A DNA stretch of 64,000 nucleotides from Gaiellasilicea sp963745775 (GCA_963745775.1 CAVUYY010000011.1:285008-349007); one strand, 5' to 3'. Positions 1 through 8,117 are shown, counted from the stretch's first letter. Notes: generated by a model from the sequence alone, not told the origin. Numbers and translations: made by a program.

Positions 1-886
1 GGCCCAGCGGTAGTGCCCAGTCGATCAGCTTACGTTTGAGGCCCGTCGCTTCGTCGAACTTGGCGAGGACGGCGGTGTGGATCTTCTCGTAGACGCGCGG
101 CACGCTCGGGAAGACGGTCGGCTTGACTGTGGTAAGCGCGGTCGCGGCCTGAAGCGGGTCGGGAAGAAAGGCGATCGTGTAGCCGACGTAAGGGCCGGAG
201 AGGTGCATCAGCCGACCGAAGTTGTGGGCGAGCGGCAGGTACAGGAGCATCGTGTCCTCGGGGCCTGTGAAGGTCTCCAGGTCGTCCACGACTGCGACCA
301 TCGCGTAGTAGTTGCGGTTCGAGATCATGCAGCCCTTCGGCGGGCCGGTCGTCCCCGACGTGTAGATGTAGGTGAAGAGGTCGTCCTCCTCGACGGCCTC
401 CGCCGCTTCGTCCAGGGCATTCGGGTGGGTCTCGGCAAAGGCTCGACCTTGCTCGGCGAGCTCGTCCAAGCCGGCGAAGGTCAGGACGTGCTGCAGCCGC
501 GGGATCTCGGCGCGCACACTCTCCACCTTCTCGAGCTGCGCCTCGTCCTCGCAGAGGACGCCGATCGAATCGGAGTGCTCGATGATGTAGCCGACGTCCT
601 TCGGCGAGCTGGATGCGTAGATCGCGGCCCCGATCGCGCCGATCTGCCCGAGCGCGAAGTCGAAGAGCGCCCACTCGACCCGGGTCGTCGCCAGGATCGC
701 GAAGGCATCGCCTCGGCGGACCCCCAGGGCGAGCAACCCGTTCGCATACGCGTCCACGCGCTCCGCCGCCTCGGTCCAGGAGACCGGGTGCCATTCCTCC
801 CCATCCTGTACGAGGTAGGCCGGGTTCGTCCGCTCGGCCGCCACAGCGTCCCGCCAGAGGCGCGCGATCGTGCGCTTGCTGCTCAT
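1..886 (-). CDS. Long-chain acyl-CoA ligase (AMP-binding), N-terminal part
   Basis: Activates a fatty acid to acyl-CoA through an acyl-adenylate; cytoplasmic or membrane-associated. One open minus-strand frame of 295 codons starts at ATG 886 (MSSKRTIARLW) and runs off the left edge, so the C-terminal half is missing. The adenylate P-loop YTSGTTGPPKG is clear at about residue 170, followed by LYLPLAHNFGR and PTVFPSVPRVYEKI, the pattern of the FadD15/FAA1-like long-chain branch. There is no Shine-Dalgarno sequence; a TAGAGT box ends 6 nt before the ATG. It is divergent from ku. The other acyl-CoA genes nearby suggest fatty-acid catabolism, but the substrate chain length cannot be read from sequence. 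Confidence 0.9.
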   Translation of the reverse strand, partial: MSSKRTIARLWRDAVAAERTNPAYLVQDGEEWHPVSWTEAAERVDAYANGLLALGVRRGDAFAILATTRVEWALFDFALGQIGAIGAAIYASSSPKDVGYIIEHSDSIGVLCEDEAQLEKVESVRAEIPRLQHVLTFAGLDELAEQGRAFAETHPNALDEAAEAVEEDDLFTYIYTSGTTGPPKGCMISNRNYYAMVAVVDDLETFTGPEDTMLLYLPLAHNFGRLMHLSGPYVGYTIAFLPDPLQAATALTTVKPTVFPSVPRVYEKIHTAVLAKFDEATGLKRKLIDWALPLG

Positions 887-892
887 GACCGC

Positions 893-898
893 ACTCTA
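893..898 (-). promoter_or_regulatory. -10 box for acyl-CoA ligase, leaderless type
   Basis: TAGAGT on the minus strand, 6 nt before ATG 886 and with no ribosome-binding site between them. The spacing puts the predicted transcript start at or next to the start codon. Confidence 0.4.
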
Positions 899-970
899 CT
901 CAGATGACTTCCGGCAGGAAACGGAGTCTCAGCAGGGAAAGCTCGCGGTCCCTCTAGAATTGGAGTGCAG

Positions 971-1846
971 ATGCGCACGACCTGGAACGGCTCACTCAGC
1001 TTCGGTCTCGTCAGCATCCCGGTGGGGCTGGCGCCGGCGACGAAGCCCGCGGCACGCGCGTCGGATGTCTCGTTCCGGCTGCTGCACCGCGAGTGCGGGA
1101 CTCCGATCAAGCAGAAGCGCTTCTGTCCGACGCACGACCGCGACCTCGGCCCGGACGAGATCGTGAAGGGGTATGAGGTCGCCAAGGGCCAGTTCGTGCT
1201 CGTCGAGGAGGCCGAGCTCGAGGCGCTCACCCAGCACGACGACTCGCGCTCGATCGAGATCACGCGCTTCGTCGACGCGGCGCAGGTGGATCCGATCTTC
1301 TTCGATCGCACCTACTTCCTCGTTCCCGCGCAGGCGGCCGCCGCGAGGCGCCCCTACGTCCTGCTCCTGAACGCGATGAGCGAGTCGGGAATGGCCGCGC
1401 TCGGCCGCTTCGTCCAACAGGGCAAGGAGAAGTTCTGCCTGATCAGGCCGAAGGGCGACGCGCTCGCGCTCGAGACGCTCTACGTCTCCGCCGATGTCTA
1501 CTCCCAGGCCGAGATCGAGGAGGTCGTCGAGGAGACGGCGGTCAAGAAGCCCGAGCTGGAGCTGGCGCGTCAGGTGATCTCGAGCCTCACCGGGGACTTC
1601 GAGCCGTCCGAGCTCCAGAGCGAGTACCGCAGCAACCTGCGCGCGATGCTCGAGGCGAAGCTCGCAGGCGAGGTTCTCGCGCCGCCCTCGGAGCCCGAGG
1701 CCGAGGCGCCGGAGATCGACCTGATGGAGGCGTTGCGGCGTAGCGTCGAGGAGGCGAAGGGAAAGTCCGGCGCGAAGGAGAACGGCGCGGCGAAGAAGAC
1801 TGCGGCGCGGCCGTCCGCCAGGAAGCGCACGGCCGCGCGCAAGTAG
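971..1846 (+). CDS. ku: Ku, non-homologous end-joining protein
   Basis: Bacterial Ku forms a ring around DNA ends and recruits ligase LigD for end joining. The 291-aa protein begins MRTTWNGSLSFGLVSIPV, the standard Ku N-terminus, and keeps the Ku core through about residue 250. The basic Lys/Ala tail (AKKTAARPSARKRTAARK) matches the extended DNA-binding tails of actinobacterial Ku. GGAG at 962-965 sits 5 nt before ATG 971, so this start is preferred to the in-frame GTG at 965. No ligD lies within the window. The reading frame is intact. Confidence 0.96.
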   Translation: MRTTWNGSLSFGLVSIPVGLAPATKPAARASDVSFRLLHRECGTPIKQKRFCPTHDRDLGPDEIVKGYEVAKGQFVLVEEAELEALTQHDDSRSIEITRFVDAAQVDPIFFDRTYFLVPAQAAAARRPYVLLLNAMSESGMAALGRFVQQGKEKFCLIRPKGDALALETLYVSADVYSQAEIEEVVEETAVKKPELELARQVISSLTGDFEPSELQSEYRSNLRAMLEAKLAGEVLAPPSEPEAEAPEIDLMEALRRSVEEAKGKSGAKENGAAKKTAARPSARKRTAARK

Positions 1847-1856
1847 CTAGATCCTC

Positions 1857-2027
1857 TTAATGAGCCTGCTGCACGGCTCCCAGCGCCTGAAGCTGCGCTG
1901 CGAAGAGCGTCTTGTCGATCTTGCCCTGGTAGATCGGCACGCCTTCCTCGATGCAGACGCGGATCACTTCCTGCCGGTCGATTCCGAGCTCCTTGGACAG
2001 CTCGTCCGGCGTCAGGTGGTTCGCCAT
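1857..2027 (-). CDS. Small HTH-like protein, 56 aa
   Basis: A short minus-strand gene convergent with ku. The protein starts MANHLTPDELSKELGIDRQE and continues with EVIRVCIEEGVPIYQGKIDK, which reads as a helix-turn-helix like those of MerR/excisionase-type small DNA-binding proteins. A very good Shine-Dalgarno sequence (AAGGAGGA, 2038-2045) lies 10 nt upstream of ATG 2027. The leader contains a strong hairpin plus a T-run (2055-2121). The function is unknown; DNA binding is inferred from the helix pattern only. TAA stop at 1857-1859, 10 bp from the end of ku. Confidence 0.65.
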   Translation of the reverse strand: MANHLTPDELSKELGIDRQEVIRVCIEEGVPIYQGKIDKTLFAAQLQALGAVQQAH

Positions 2028-2054
2028 CAGGTCTCGATCCTCCTTCGGGCAATG

Positions 2055-2121
2055 AAAAAGCCCGCCGGCGCCGACGTCTTCCCATTCGGTGTCTGGGAGA
2101 CCAGGGCGCTCAGGCGGGCTT
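2055..2121 (-). terminator. Long hairpin plus T5 in the leader of the small HTH gene
   Basis: On the minus strand AAGCCCGCC (2121-2113) pairs with GGCGGGCTT (2066-2058), with two further inner helices (GCGCC/GGCGC, then GTCTCCCA/TGGGAAGAC with one bulge), and the stem is followed by TTTTT (2059-2055). The shape is that of an intrinsic terminator, and it sits 28 nt upstream of the start codon of a gene on the same strand. It may therefore be an attenuator, a short RNA with its own terminator, or a barrier to antisense transcription from the neighbouring hydrolase region. Confidence 0.6.
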
Positions 2122-2206
2122 GCTCCACCGCTCGCTCGTGGTGTGTGCGGGAATCAACGGGCCCGCTCCCCGGAGCACTTCATGGCCTGGAGGATACGTT
2201 GCCCGG

Positions 2207-3094
2207 ATGACGTCTGCAACGACGATCCTCGGGCTGGAGGAGCGACGTGCAGTCGTCGGTGGGGTGCAGCTTCGCTACTTCACCTGCGGCCAGATCGGCA
2301 GCGGTCAGATCATCGATGGCCAGGTCATCGATGGACAGGGCGTGCCGCTCGTGCTCGTGCACGGGCTCGGTGGCGCAGCCGCCAACTGGGTCGAGATCGT
2401 CGCGCGCGCTTCGGGTCGCTTCCGGCTGCTCGTTCCGGATCTGCCCGGCCACGGTGGCTCCGGTGCGCTGCCGCGCGGCGCGGGGATGAACGATTTCGCC
2501 GACGTCGTCGCCGCGCTGATCGAACATGAGACGCTCGAGCCCGCGCTCGTCGCCGGCCACTCCCTGGGCGGCCTTGTCGCCCTGCGACTTGCTCACCGTC
2601 GGCCCGACCTCGTGCGCGGGCTCCTGCTCGCGGCGCCGGCCGGCATCGCCACGACGACCCGGGCGGCTCAGCGGATCGTCACGCTCGCCGGGCTGGTGCG
2701 GCCGGGACGATGGGTGGCGCCGTTTCGCTACCGCTACAGCGAGCGGCCGTGGTACAGGCGGGCTCTCTTCCAGCAGTGGTTCGTGGCCGATCCTCTGGCG
2801 CTGTCGACCCGTGCGACGCTCGGGTTCCTCGAGGGCATGCTGGAGCACGTCGACACGAGAACCGCTGCCCGCGCCATGCTCGCAGACGACCCGCGCGGCG
2901 ACCTCGAGCAGATCGGCTGTCCGTCGATCGTGCTCTGGGGAGCGCGCGATCCGCAGCTGCCGCTCGACGACGCCTTCGAATACGCGCGGAGGCTTCGAGC
3001 CCGCCTCCGGATCGTCTCGGACTGCGGTCATCTCGTGATCGGCGAGCGGCCGGAAGCCGTCCTCGATGCGCTCGACTCACTCGAGCGAGCGTAG
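2207..3094 (+). CDS. Alpha/beta hydrolase
   Basis: 295-aa alpha/beta-fold hydrolase. Visible motifs are the oxyanion region LVHGLGGAAANW, VPDLPGHGGSG, the nucleophile elbow GHSLGG, the acid region LWGARDPQLPLDDA and the terminal His in SDCGHLVIGERPE. ATG 2207 (MTSATTILGLEE) is chosen because upstream in-frame codons have poor codon use; GGAGG lies 13 nt before it, rather far. Near residue 30 the protein has an internal repeat, GQIIDGQVIDGQG, from a 15-bp tandem DNA repeat (2303-2332). The substrate cannot be predicted. Confidence 0.88.
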   Translation: MTSATTILGLEERRAVVGGVQLRYFTCGQIGSGQIIDGQVIDGQGVPLVLVHGLGGAAANWVEIVARASGRFRLLVPDLPGHGGSGALPRGAGMNDFADVVAALIEHETLEPALVAGHSLGGLVALRLAHRRPDLVRGLLLAAPAGIATTTRAAQRIVTLAGLVRPGRWVAPFRYRYSERPWYRRALFQQWFVADPLALSTRATLGFLEGMLEHVDTRTAARAMLADDPRGDLEQIGCPSIVLWGARDPQLPLDDAFEYARRLRARLRIVSDCGHLVIGERPEAVLDALDSLERA

Positions 3095-3097
3095 GAT
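3092..3097 (+). promoter_or_regulatory. -10 box, leaderless type, before GNAT gene
   Basis: TAGGAT ends 7 nt before ATG 3105 and overlaps the stop codon of the hydrolase gene. No Shine-Dalgarno sequence lies in between. Confidence 0.4.
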
Positions 3098-3104
3098 CGG
3101 CCAC

Positions 3105-3567
3105 ATGGCCACGGTTCGGTTCAGGCCGCTTCGCGAGGACGAGTACGCGGCTTGGGCGACCGCGCACACACTCGGCTACGCCGAGGGGATGATCGCCTTC
3201 GCGAGCCATTCCCAGGGAGCACGCCGAGGCGAAGGCGGCGCGCGACGTCGCCGCGGTGCTGCCTCACGGCGTCGCGACCGAGGGCGCGCAGCTCTGGGTG
3301 GTCGAGGACGAGCGCGGCGAGACCGTGGGCTCGGTCTTCTTCGGCGTGCGGGAAGGCGGCGCGTGGCTCTACGACATCACGATCGACGAGGCCGCACGCG
3401 GGCGAGGCTTCGGGCGAGCGGCGATGCTCGCGCTCGAGGCCGAGGTGGAGGCGCTCGGCTTCGCCGAGATCAGCCTGAACGTCTGGGGCGGAAACGAGGT
3501 CGCGCGCTCGCTCTACCGCTCGCTGGGCTACGCCGAGGTGTCCGTCGGGATGAAGAAGCGGCTCTAG
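3105..3567 (+). CDS. GNAT acetyltransferase, one frameshift
   Basis: Small GNAT-fold N-acetyltransferase using acetyl-CoA. The N-terminus MATVRFRPLREDEYAAWAT is in one frame; from about 3215 the protein continues one base on (REHAEAKAARDVAAVLPHG). Deleting one C of the CCC at about 3213 joins both parts. The C-terminal half has the family signature: DITIDEAARGRGFGRAAML (acetyl-CoA loop) and NVWGGNEVARSLYRSLGY. Substrate unknown. The shift looks like a sequencing indel because both halves are well conserved. Confidence 0.85.
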
Positions 3568-3575
3568 GCCCGTCT

Positions 3576-4319
3576 CTAGACGGGGTTCGCGAGCTCGACG
3601 AACTCCCACTCGAGCTCGAAGCGATCGGCCAGGTGGCGCGCGAGGGCCTGGACGCCGAGCCGCTCCGTCGCATAGTGGCCGGCCGCGACGAAATGGATGC
3701 CGAGCTCGCGCGCGGTGTGCAAGCTCGGCTCCTCGGGCTCGCCCGTGAGGAAGAGATCGAAGCCATCGTGTGCGGCCTGGATCAGGTCGTAGCCGGCGGC
3801 GCCTGTCGAGATCGCGACGCGCTCGATCGACTCCGGCCCGTGGGGGAAGACGAGCGGCTCGCGGTCGACCGCCGCGGTGACGCGCGCTACGAGCTCGTCG
3901 ATCCCGAGCGGCGGGTCGAGCGTTCCCGCCAGGCCGAGCTCGCCGAACGCGCCGTCGCGTTCGATCCCGAGCGCGGCGGCGAGCTGGGCGCTGTTGCCCA
4001 GCTCAGGGTGGGCGTCGAGCGCGAGGTGGTACGCGACGAGGGAGAGATCTCCGGCGAACAGCGCCTCGAGCCTGCCGCGCTGGCGCCGGTCGATCACGAG
4101 CGGCTCGTTCCGCCAGAAGATTCCGTGATGCACGAGCACGAGCTGCGCTTGCGCCGCCGCGGCCCGTTCGAAGAGCTCGCGGGAGGCAGAGACACCACAA
4201 ACGAGCTTCGACACATCGGCCGCGCCCGACACCTGCAGGCCCGGCGGTCCGAACTCTGAAAACCGGTCGACCTCGAGCAATTCGTCGGCGTAGCGGACGA
4301 TCTCGTCTCGGAGCGCCAT
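3576..4319 (-). CDS. Nif3-like dinuclear metal-centre protein
   Basis: 247-aa member of the NIF3/YbgI family (often annotated GTP cyclohydrolase 1 type 2-like). The family binds two metal ions; its physiological reaction is unsettled. Metal-site segments are visible: LVLVHHGIFW, LVAYHLALDAHPELGN and GHYATERLGVQAL. Length is normal and the frame intact. Its start faces the tRNA-Pro gene 55 bp away, and it is convergent with the GNAT gene (8 bp between stops). Confidence 0.9.
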   Translation of the reverse strand: MALRDEIVRYADELLEVDRFSEFGPPGLQVSGAADVSKLVCGVSASRELFERAAAAQAQLVLVHHGIFWRNEPLVIDRRQRGRLEALFAGDLSLVAYHLALDAHPELGNSAQLAAALGIERDGAFGELGLAGTLDPPLGIDELVARVTAAVDREPLVFPHGPESIERVAISTGAAGYDLIQAAHDGFDLFLTGEPEEPSLHTARELGIHFVAAGHYATERLGVQALARHLADRFELEWEFVELANPV

Positions 4320-4374
4320 CGGGCGATTCTAGAACCGCCCGACGAGCAGACCTCCGCTAACCTGAACCCCTGCT

Positions 4375-4448
4375 CGGGGTGTGGCGCAGCCTGGTAGCGC
4401 GCTCCGTTCGGGTCGGAGAGGTCCGGAGTTCAAATCTCCGCACCCCGA
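4375..4448 (+). tRNA. tRNA-Pro (anticodon CGG)
   Basis: Complete 74-nt cloverleaf: acceptor CGGGGTG/CACCCCG with discriminator A, D-arm GCGC-AGCCTGGTA-GCGC, anticodon arm CTCCG-TTCGGGT-CGGAG (anticodon CGG, codon CCG) and T-arm CCGGAG-TTCAAAT-CTCCG. The CCA end is not encoded. Its body closely matches bacterial proline tRNAs. A strong hairpin follows 12 nt downstream. Confidence 0.97.
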
Positions 4449-4460
4449 TACTCGTTGCAT

Positions 4461-4498
4461 GAAGAGGAAAGCCCCGCCGGAGCGGGGCTTTCCTCTTC
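4461..4498 (+). terminator. Bidirectional hairpin after tRNA-Pro
   Basis: Perfect 16-bp inverted repeat, GAAGAGGAAAGCCCCG against CGGGGCTTTCCTCTTC, with a 6-nt loop. The pyrimidine-rich 3' arm makes it a plausible terminator for the tRNA transcript. Confidence 0.75.
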
Positions 4499-4819
4499 GG
4501 AGCGTCCGATTCACCCTGAAGCGCTATCTCTCCCGGTTGCGGCGGCGACGCCTGATCCGCAGCGGCCAGCCCGGCTGGGCTCGGCGCAGACGTCTCTGCG
4601 TGCGCGTGGCACTCTGATCCGCAGGAACCTGGGCTTGTCCGGGAGACTCGCTCAGGTCCGACCAGGCTCGGAGATGGAGATCGATTGGTGCAGTCAAGGG
4701 GCCGCTTCCCTTTCGTTCCGAGCGATCCGCCGCGGACCGCCACAACAGCTCTCTCGGCCCCGACTGCGCACGTCTAGATCCCTCGTCCGAGGGATCTGCA
4801 GGAGCAGGCAGTACTCCAG
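4499..4819. other. Intergenic region without a convincing gene
   Basis: No frame shows good codon use or recognisable protein. It holds two copies of CTGATCCGCAG (near 4552 and 4614) and a perfect 10-bp inverted repeat, AGATCCCTCG-TC-CGAGGGATCT (4776-4797). That hairpin lies just after the end of the minus-strand CoA-binding gene and could fold in its 3' end, but no T-run follows. Confidence 0.5.
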
Positions 4820-5227
4820 TCACGCGTGCGCCGCCACTTCTCGCCGGTGGACGACGAGCGTGCATGCGTTCTCGACGTAGTCGAGTCCGGCGTCCTCCGC
4901 GATCCGGCGCGACTCGGCGGACGAGATTCCGAGCTGGAGCCAGAGCGCCCCCGCGCCTACCTCGACGGCCTCGCGAGCGTGAGCCGGGGTGAGCTCGGCA
5001 CGTCGGAAGACGTCGACGAGGTCGATCGGTCGGTCGATCTCGGCCAGCGTCTGGACGCACGGTACCCCGAGCACCTCGTCGCATCCGGCCGGCCTGACCG
5101 GGATCACGTCGTAGCCCTGAGCGAGCAGGTAGCGCATGACGCCGTTGCTCGGTCGCTCGGGCTTCGGCGACGCTCCGACCAAGGCGATCGTTCGGGAATC
5201 GCGGAGGATCTGGGCCGGGGTGCGCAC
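4820..5227 (-). CDS. CoA-binding domain protein (YccU-like)
   Basis: About 135 aa, the usual length for this small Rossmann-like CoA_binding family, whose role is not known. Signature segments: RTIALVGASPKPERPSNGVM (nucleotide loop), GYDVIPVRPAGCDEVLG, DLVDVFRRAE, and GALWLQLGISSAESRRIAED. Start GTG 5227 (VRTPAQILRDSR) is chosen by homology to the family; codon use upstream is poor. Divergent from the HAD gene starting at 5273. Confidence 0.85.
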   Translation of the reverse strand: MRTPAQILRDSRTIALVGASPKPERPSNGVMRYLLAQGYDVIPVRPAGCDEVLGVPCVQTLAEIDRPIDLVDVFRRAELTPAHAREAVEVGAGALWLQLGISSAESRRIAEDAGLDYVENACTLVVHRREVAAHA

Positions 5228-5272
5228 GTGCAGTGGGTTCCCAGAGGACGCCAACAGTATTCTCGGGCGATC

Positions 5273-5947
5273 GTGCGGGCGGTTCTGTTCGACGTCGATT
5301 TCACGCTCGCCCTCCCGGGGCCGGAGCTCGGGCCCGAGGGCTATCGAAAGCTCGGCGAGCGGCACGGACTGATCCTCGACCCGGAGCTCTACGGACCCGC
5401 GCGACAGGCCGCGCTCGACTCCCTCCAGCGCCACCCGGAGCTCGAGCACGACGACGAGCTCTGGATCGCCTTCACCGAGCGGATCGTCCGCGGCATGGGT
5501 GGCGACGCCGCGGCGGCGCTCGAGTGCGCGACGGAGCTCGTCGCGGTCTGGGAGCAGCACGACAAGTTCACGCTCTACGACGACGCGCTGCCCGTGCTCG
5601 CGGAGCTGCGCCGGCACGGACTGAAGCTCGGGCTGATCTCGAACGGGAGCCGCGACCTGGAGGAGTTCGTCCGCCACCACGCGCTCGACGTCGATTGCGC
5701 GATCGGCTCGCGGGCGTTCGGCCGGACGAAGCCGCACCCGGACATCTTCCGACGCGCACTTTCGCTGCTGGGGGTCGACGCCGAGGAGGCGGCGATGGTC
5801 GGCGACTCCTACGAGGACGACATCGAGGGAGCCCGCGCGCTCGGGATCCGGGCGTTCCTGCTGGATCGAGAGGGGCGCCACCCCGAGGAGCCGGATCGGC
5901 TCGACACGCTGCTCGCGCTGCCGGCGGCGCTCGGGCTGGCCAACTAA
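5273..5947 (+). CDS. HAD-family hydrolase (phosphatase-like)
   Basis: 224-aa haloacid-dehalogenase hydrolase with a helical cap. Motif I is FDVDFTLALPG (nucleophile and acid Asp; Phe replaces the usual Gly of DxDGT), motif II LGLISNGS, motif III KPHPDIFRRAL, motif IV MVGDSYEDDIEGARALG. GTG start 5273. Likely a small phosphatase; substrate unknown. Frame intact. Confidence 0.9.
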   Translation: MRAVLFDVDFTLALPGPELGPEGYRKLGERHGLILDPELYGPARQAALDSLQRHPELEHDDELWIAFTERIVRGMGGDAAAALECATELVAVWEQHDKFTLYDDALPVLAELRRHGLKLGLISNGSRDLEEFVRHHALDVDCAIGSRAFGRTKPHPDIFRRALSLLGVDAEEAAMVGDSYEDDIEGARALGIRAFLLDREGRHPEEPDRLDTLLALPAALGLAN

Positions 5948-5976
5948 CAGCCTCCTACCTGGCTTCGGCGAGGACT

Positions 5977-5982
5977 TAGGAT
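5977..5982 (+). promoter_or_regulatory. -10 box, leaderless type
   Basis: TAGGAT ends 7 nt before the GTG start at 5990, with no ribosome-binding site between. Confidence 0.4.
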
Positions 5983-5989
5983 CCCGGGC

Positions 5990-6409
5990 GTGGATCTGTA
6001 CGACTGGCTGCTCTTCCTTCACGTCCTGAGCGCGTTCCTCGTCGTGGGCGCGCTCACGGCGCTCTGGGCGCTCGTACTCGGCACGAGGGACGAGGCGCCG
6101 ATCCTCTCGCCCGATTCGACGATGCGGTTCGGGCGCGTGGCGGGTCCGCTCGTCGGGGTGGGAATGGGCGGCGCGATCGTCTTCGGGATCTGGCTCGCAA
6201 TCGAGGTCGACGGCTACGAGCTCTGGGACGGCTGGATCCTGGCCTCGCTCGTCCTCTGGGTCGCCGCGACGTGGGCGGGCGGTCGCTCGGGAAAGGCGTT
6301 CACGGACGATCCCGTCGGCGGGCGCCGGCTGGGGATCCGCCTCCAGGCCCTGAACACCATCGGGGTGCTCGCGATTCTCGTGCTGATGATCTGGAAGCCG
6401 GGGGCCTAG
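5990..6409 (+). CDS. Membrane protein, DUF2269-like
   Basis: 139-aa integral membrane protein with four predicted hydrophobic helices. It opens MDLYDWLLFLHVLSAFLVVG, the pattern of DUF2269-type proteins. The next gene opens with a very similar helix (LFLHVLGAMLLVG), so the two look like diverged tandem paralogues, possibly subunits of one complex. Function unknown. Frame intact, GTG start. Confidence 0.8.
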   Translation: MDLYDWLLFLHVLSAFLVVGALTALWALVLGTRDEAPILSPDSTMRFGRVAGPLVGVGMGGAIVFGIWLAIEVDGYELWDGWILASLVLWVAATWAGGRSGKAFTDDPVGGRRLGIRLQALNTIGVLAILVLMIWKPGA

Positions 6410-6417
6410 AGCGGTGG

Positions 6418-6873
6418 TATGCCGCGATCCGTCCGGACGAGATCAACCTGCCGCTCTTCCTGCACGTCCTCGGCGCGATGCTGCTCGTCGGGACGCTGCT
6501 CGCAATCGCTCTGGCGACGGTGATCGCCTGGCGCCGCTCGGACGACACCGTCGGCCTCACCCGGTTCAGCCTGCTCACCCTCCTGGCCGGAGTCGTGCCC
6601 TCGTACGTGCTGATGCGGATCGGCGCCCAGTGGACCGAGGCCGAGCAGGACTATCCGGAGGACTTCGAGCCCGCGTGGCTCGGGATCGGCTACATCACGG
6701 CCGACGTCGGGGCGCTCCTGATCCTGGTCTCGATCGTGCTCTCGACGATCGGGCTCGTGAAGCTGCGGCGCGGCGCGGGAATCCGGCTCGGCCGGGTCGT
6801 CGGCGCGATCTCGATCCTGCTGCTCCTGGCGTTCCTCGTCGCCGTGTGGGCGATGACCGCCAAGCCGATCTAG
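6418..6873 (+). CDS. Membrane protein, paralogue of the preceding gene
   Basis: About 151 aa with four hydrophobic helices; the first (INLPLFLHVLGAMLLVGTLL) resembles that of the upstream gene. No ATG, GTG or TTG lies in this frame near the expected N-terminus (YAAIRPDEINLP). GTG 6414 would fit if one G of the GG at 6416-6417 were extra, giving a start MYAAIRPDE. The start is thus unresolved and probably hidden by a one-base error. Four base pairs overlap the end of the opposite lysyl-oxidase gene. Confidence 0.75.
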   Translation, partial: YAAIRPDEINLPLFLHVLGAMLLVGTLLAIALATVIAWRRSDDTVGLTRFSLLTLLAGVVPSYVLMRIGAQWTEAEQDYPEDFEPAWLGIGYITADVGALLILVSIVLSTIGLVKLRRGAGIRLGRVVGAISILLLLAFLVAVWAMTAKPI

Positions 6874-8117
6874 CAGCGCTCGGAGCCTTCGCAGGTGCGG
6901 AGGGTCTCGACTCGCGGCGTCGCGCCGCTCCAGCTCAGCCTGATCCGTAGCGAAGCAGCGTTGTTCGAGTAGTCGAGCTCCTCGAGCCGTTCCTCCGGAT
7001 TCGCGCGGTGGACGAGGACGTAGACGCCGGCGGGAACGCCCCGTAGCTCGAGGTTCTGGCCGTGGAAGTGCGCCGGGTAGAGGTCGGTGTAGCCGGATGA
7101 CGTGCCCTGCTCGACGGAGAGGACGTCCGGCTGCGAGCTCGCGCAGTTGCCGAGATAGCGCGGCCCGCGGAAGGCGGCGACCCGTCGAGCGGCGTACCCG
7201 TAGTGGTCGGCGAGGCAGAAGCCGCTCTTGCGGTCGCGGACGACGAGGCTGCCGTCGGCCCGCCGGAGCTCGTAGCGCTGGAAGTCGAGCAAGTGCCAGT
7301 GCGTGTGCGTCGACTCGGGCGTGTAGCGGAGGCGGCCGACGCCCGGGTAGGCACGGGTGCCGCCGCCGGAGAGCTCGACGAGTTGATGCGCGCGCATCGG
7401 CGCGCCGGCGGTCGGACGCGAGCCGACGATCCGGATCGGGCCGTCGCCGACGTTGTCGGTTGCCGAGGCGAAGCCGAGCTTCGTTCCCGCAAGGCTGAGG
7501 CGCGACGGAGGGCGCTGGTCGAAGTCGGGCAGGAGCTCGCGCGGCCCTACCTGCGGCGTACCGGTGTCCCGGGTCTTCTCCCTCGGCAGCGGGACGCCCG
7601 GCTCGAGGCGGAGCTCGGTCAGCCGTCCAGTCTGGCTCCAGCGCGGTGCGACCTGCTCGGCCGGGCCGCCGACAAGGCGAAACGGGCGCCCGCCGCGGGC
7701 CGCGACGCCCCAGATGTCGAAGCTGCCGCCGAGGAGCGGGCTCGCCGCGTAGGCGATCGTCCTCCCGTTCGGCGACCAGGCCGGCATCGCGACGACCTGC
7801 TGGTCGTTGGTGAGCCGGTAGACGCCGCCGCCGTCGCGGCGCACGACGTAGAGGCTCGAGCCTCGCCGGCCGGGCTCCTGGCGAACGAAGACGATCCGGC
7901 GGCCGTCGGGCGACCAGTCGGGCTGGCTGTCGAGGGCGCGCGTGGCCGTGATCCGGCGCCCGCGGACGAAGAGGTCGCCGTCGCGGGCCTCGACGACCGC
8001 GACCGGCAGTCGGCGCGCGTCGCCGTCTGCGACGAGCGCGGTCACGAGCGGGAGCGGCGCGAGCGCGAGCGCGACCACGAGCAGCCGTTTCAACTGAGGC
8101 CGAGCTCCCGACGCCAC
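6870..8117 (-). CDS. Secreted PD40 repeat-lysyl oxidase fusion
   Basis: 415 aa with an N-terminal signal segment (LKRLLVVALALAPLPLVTAL), then TolB/PD40-like beta-propeller repeats (SQPDWSPDGRRIVFVRQE and MPAWSPNGRTIAYAAS), then from about residue 210 a lysyl-oxidase domain. The copper-ligand motif THTHWHLLDFQRYEL, the cofactor Lys in KSGFCLADHYG, the cofactor Tyr in GTSSGYTDLYP and the tail NPEERLEELDYSNNA correspond in order to human LOX (HQHYH, KASFCLED, DTYGAD, YTNN). Lysyl oxidases deaminate primary amines using copper and a lysyl-tyrosyl quinone made from those Lys and Tyr. Both cofactor residues are present, so activity is plausible. Substrate unknown; extracellular. Confidence 0.88.
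   Translation of the reverse strand: MASGARPQLKRLLVVALALAPLPLVTALVADGDARRLPVAVVEARDGDLFVRGRRITATRALDSQPDWSPDGRRIVFVRQEPGRRGSSLYVVRRDGGGVYRLTNDQQVVAMPAWSPNGRTIAYAASPLLGGSFDIWGVAARGGRPFRLVGGPAEQVAPRWSQTGRLTELRLEPGVPLPREKTRDTGTPQVGPRELLPDFDQRPPSRLSLAGTKLGFASATDNVGDGPIRIVGSRPTAGAPMRAHQLVELSGGGTRAYPGVGRLRYTPESTHTHWHLLDFQRYELRRADGSLVVRDRKSGFCLADHYGYAARRVAAFRGPRYLGNCASSQPDVLSVEQGTSSGYTDLYPAHFHGQNLELRGVPAGVYVLVHRANPEERLEELDYSNNAASLRIRLSWSGATPRVETLRTCEGSERC

Noticed and set aside
2060..2119. Possible tRNA-like cloverleaf with 7-bp outer stem
   Set aside because: No T-loop (TTCRA), no anticodon arm and a terminator-like T-run; better read as a hairpin.
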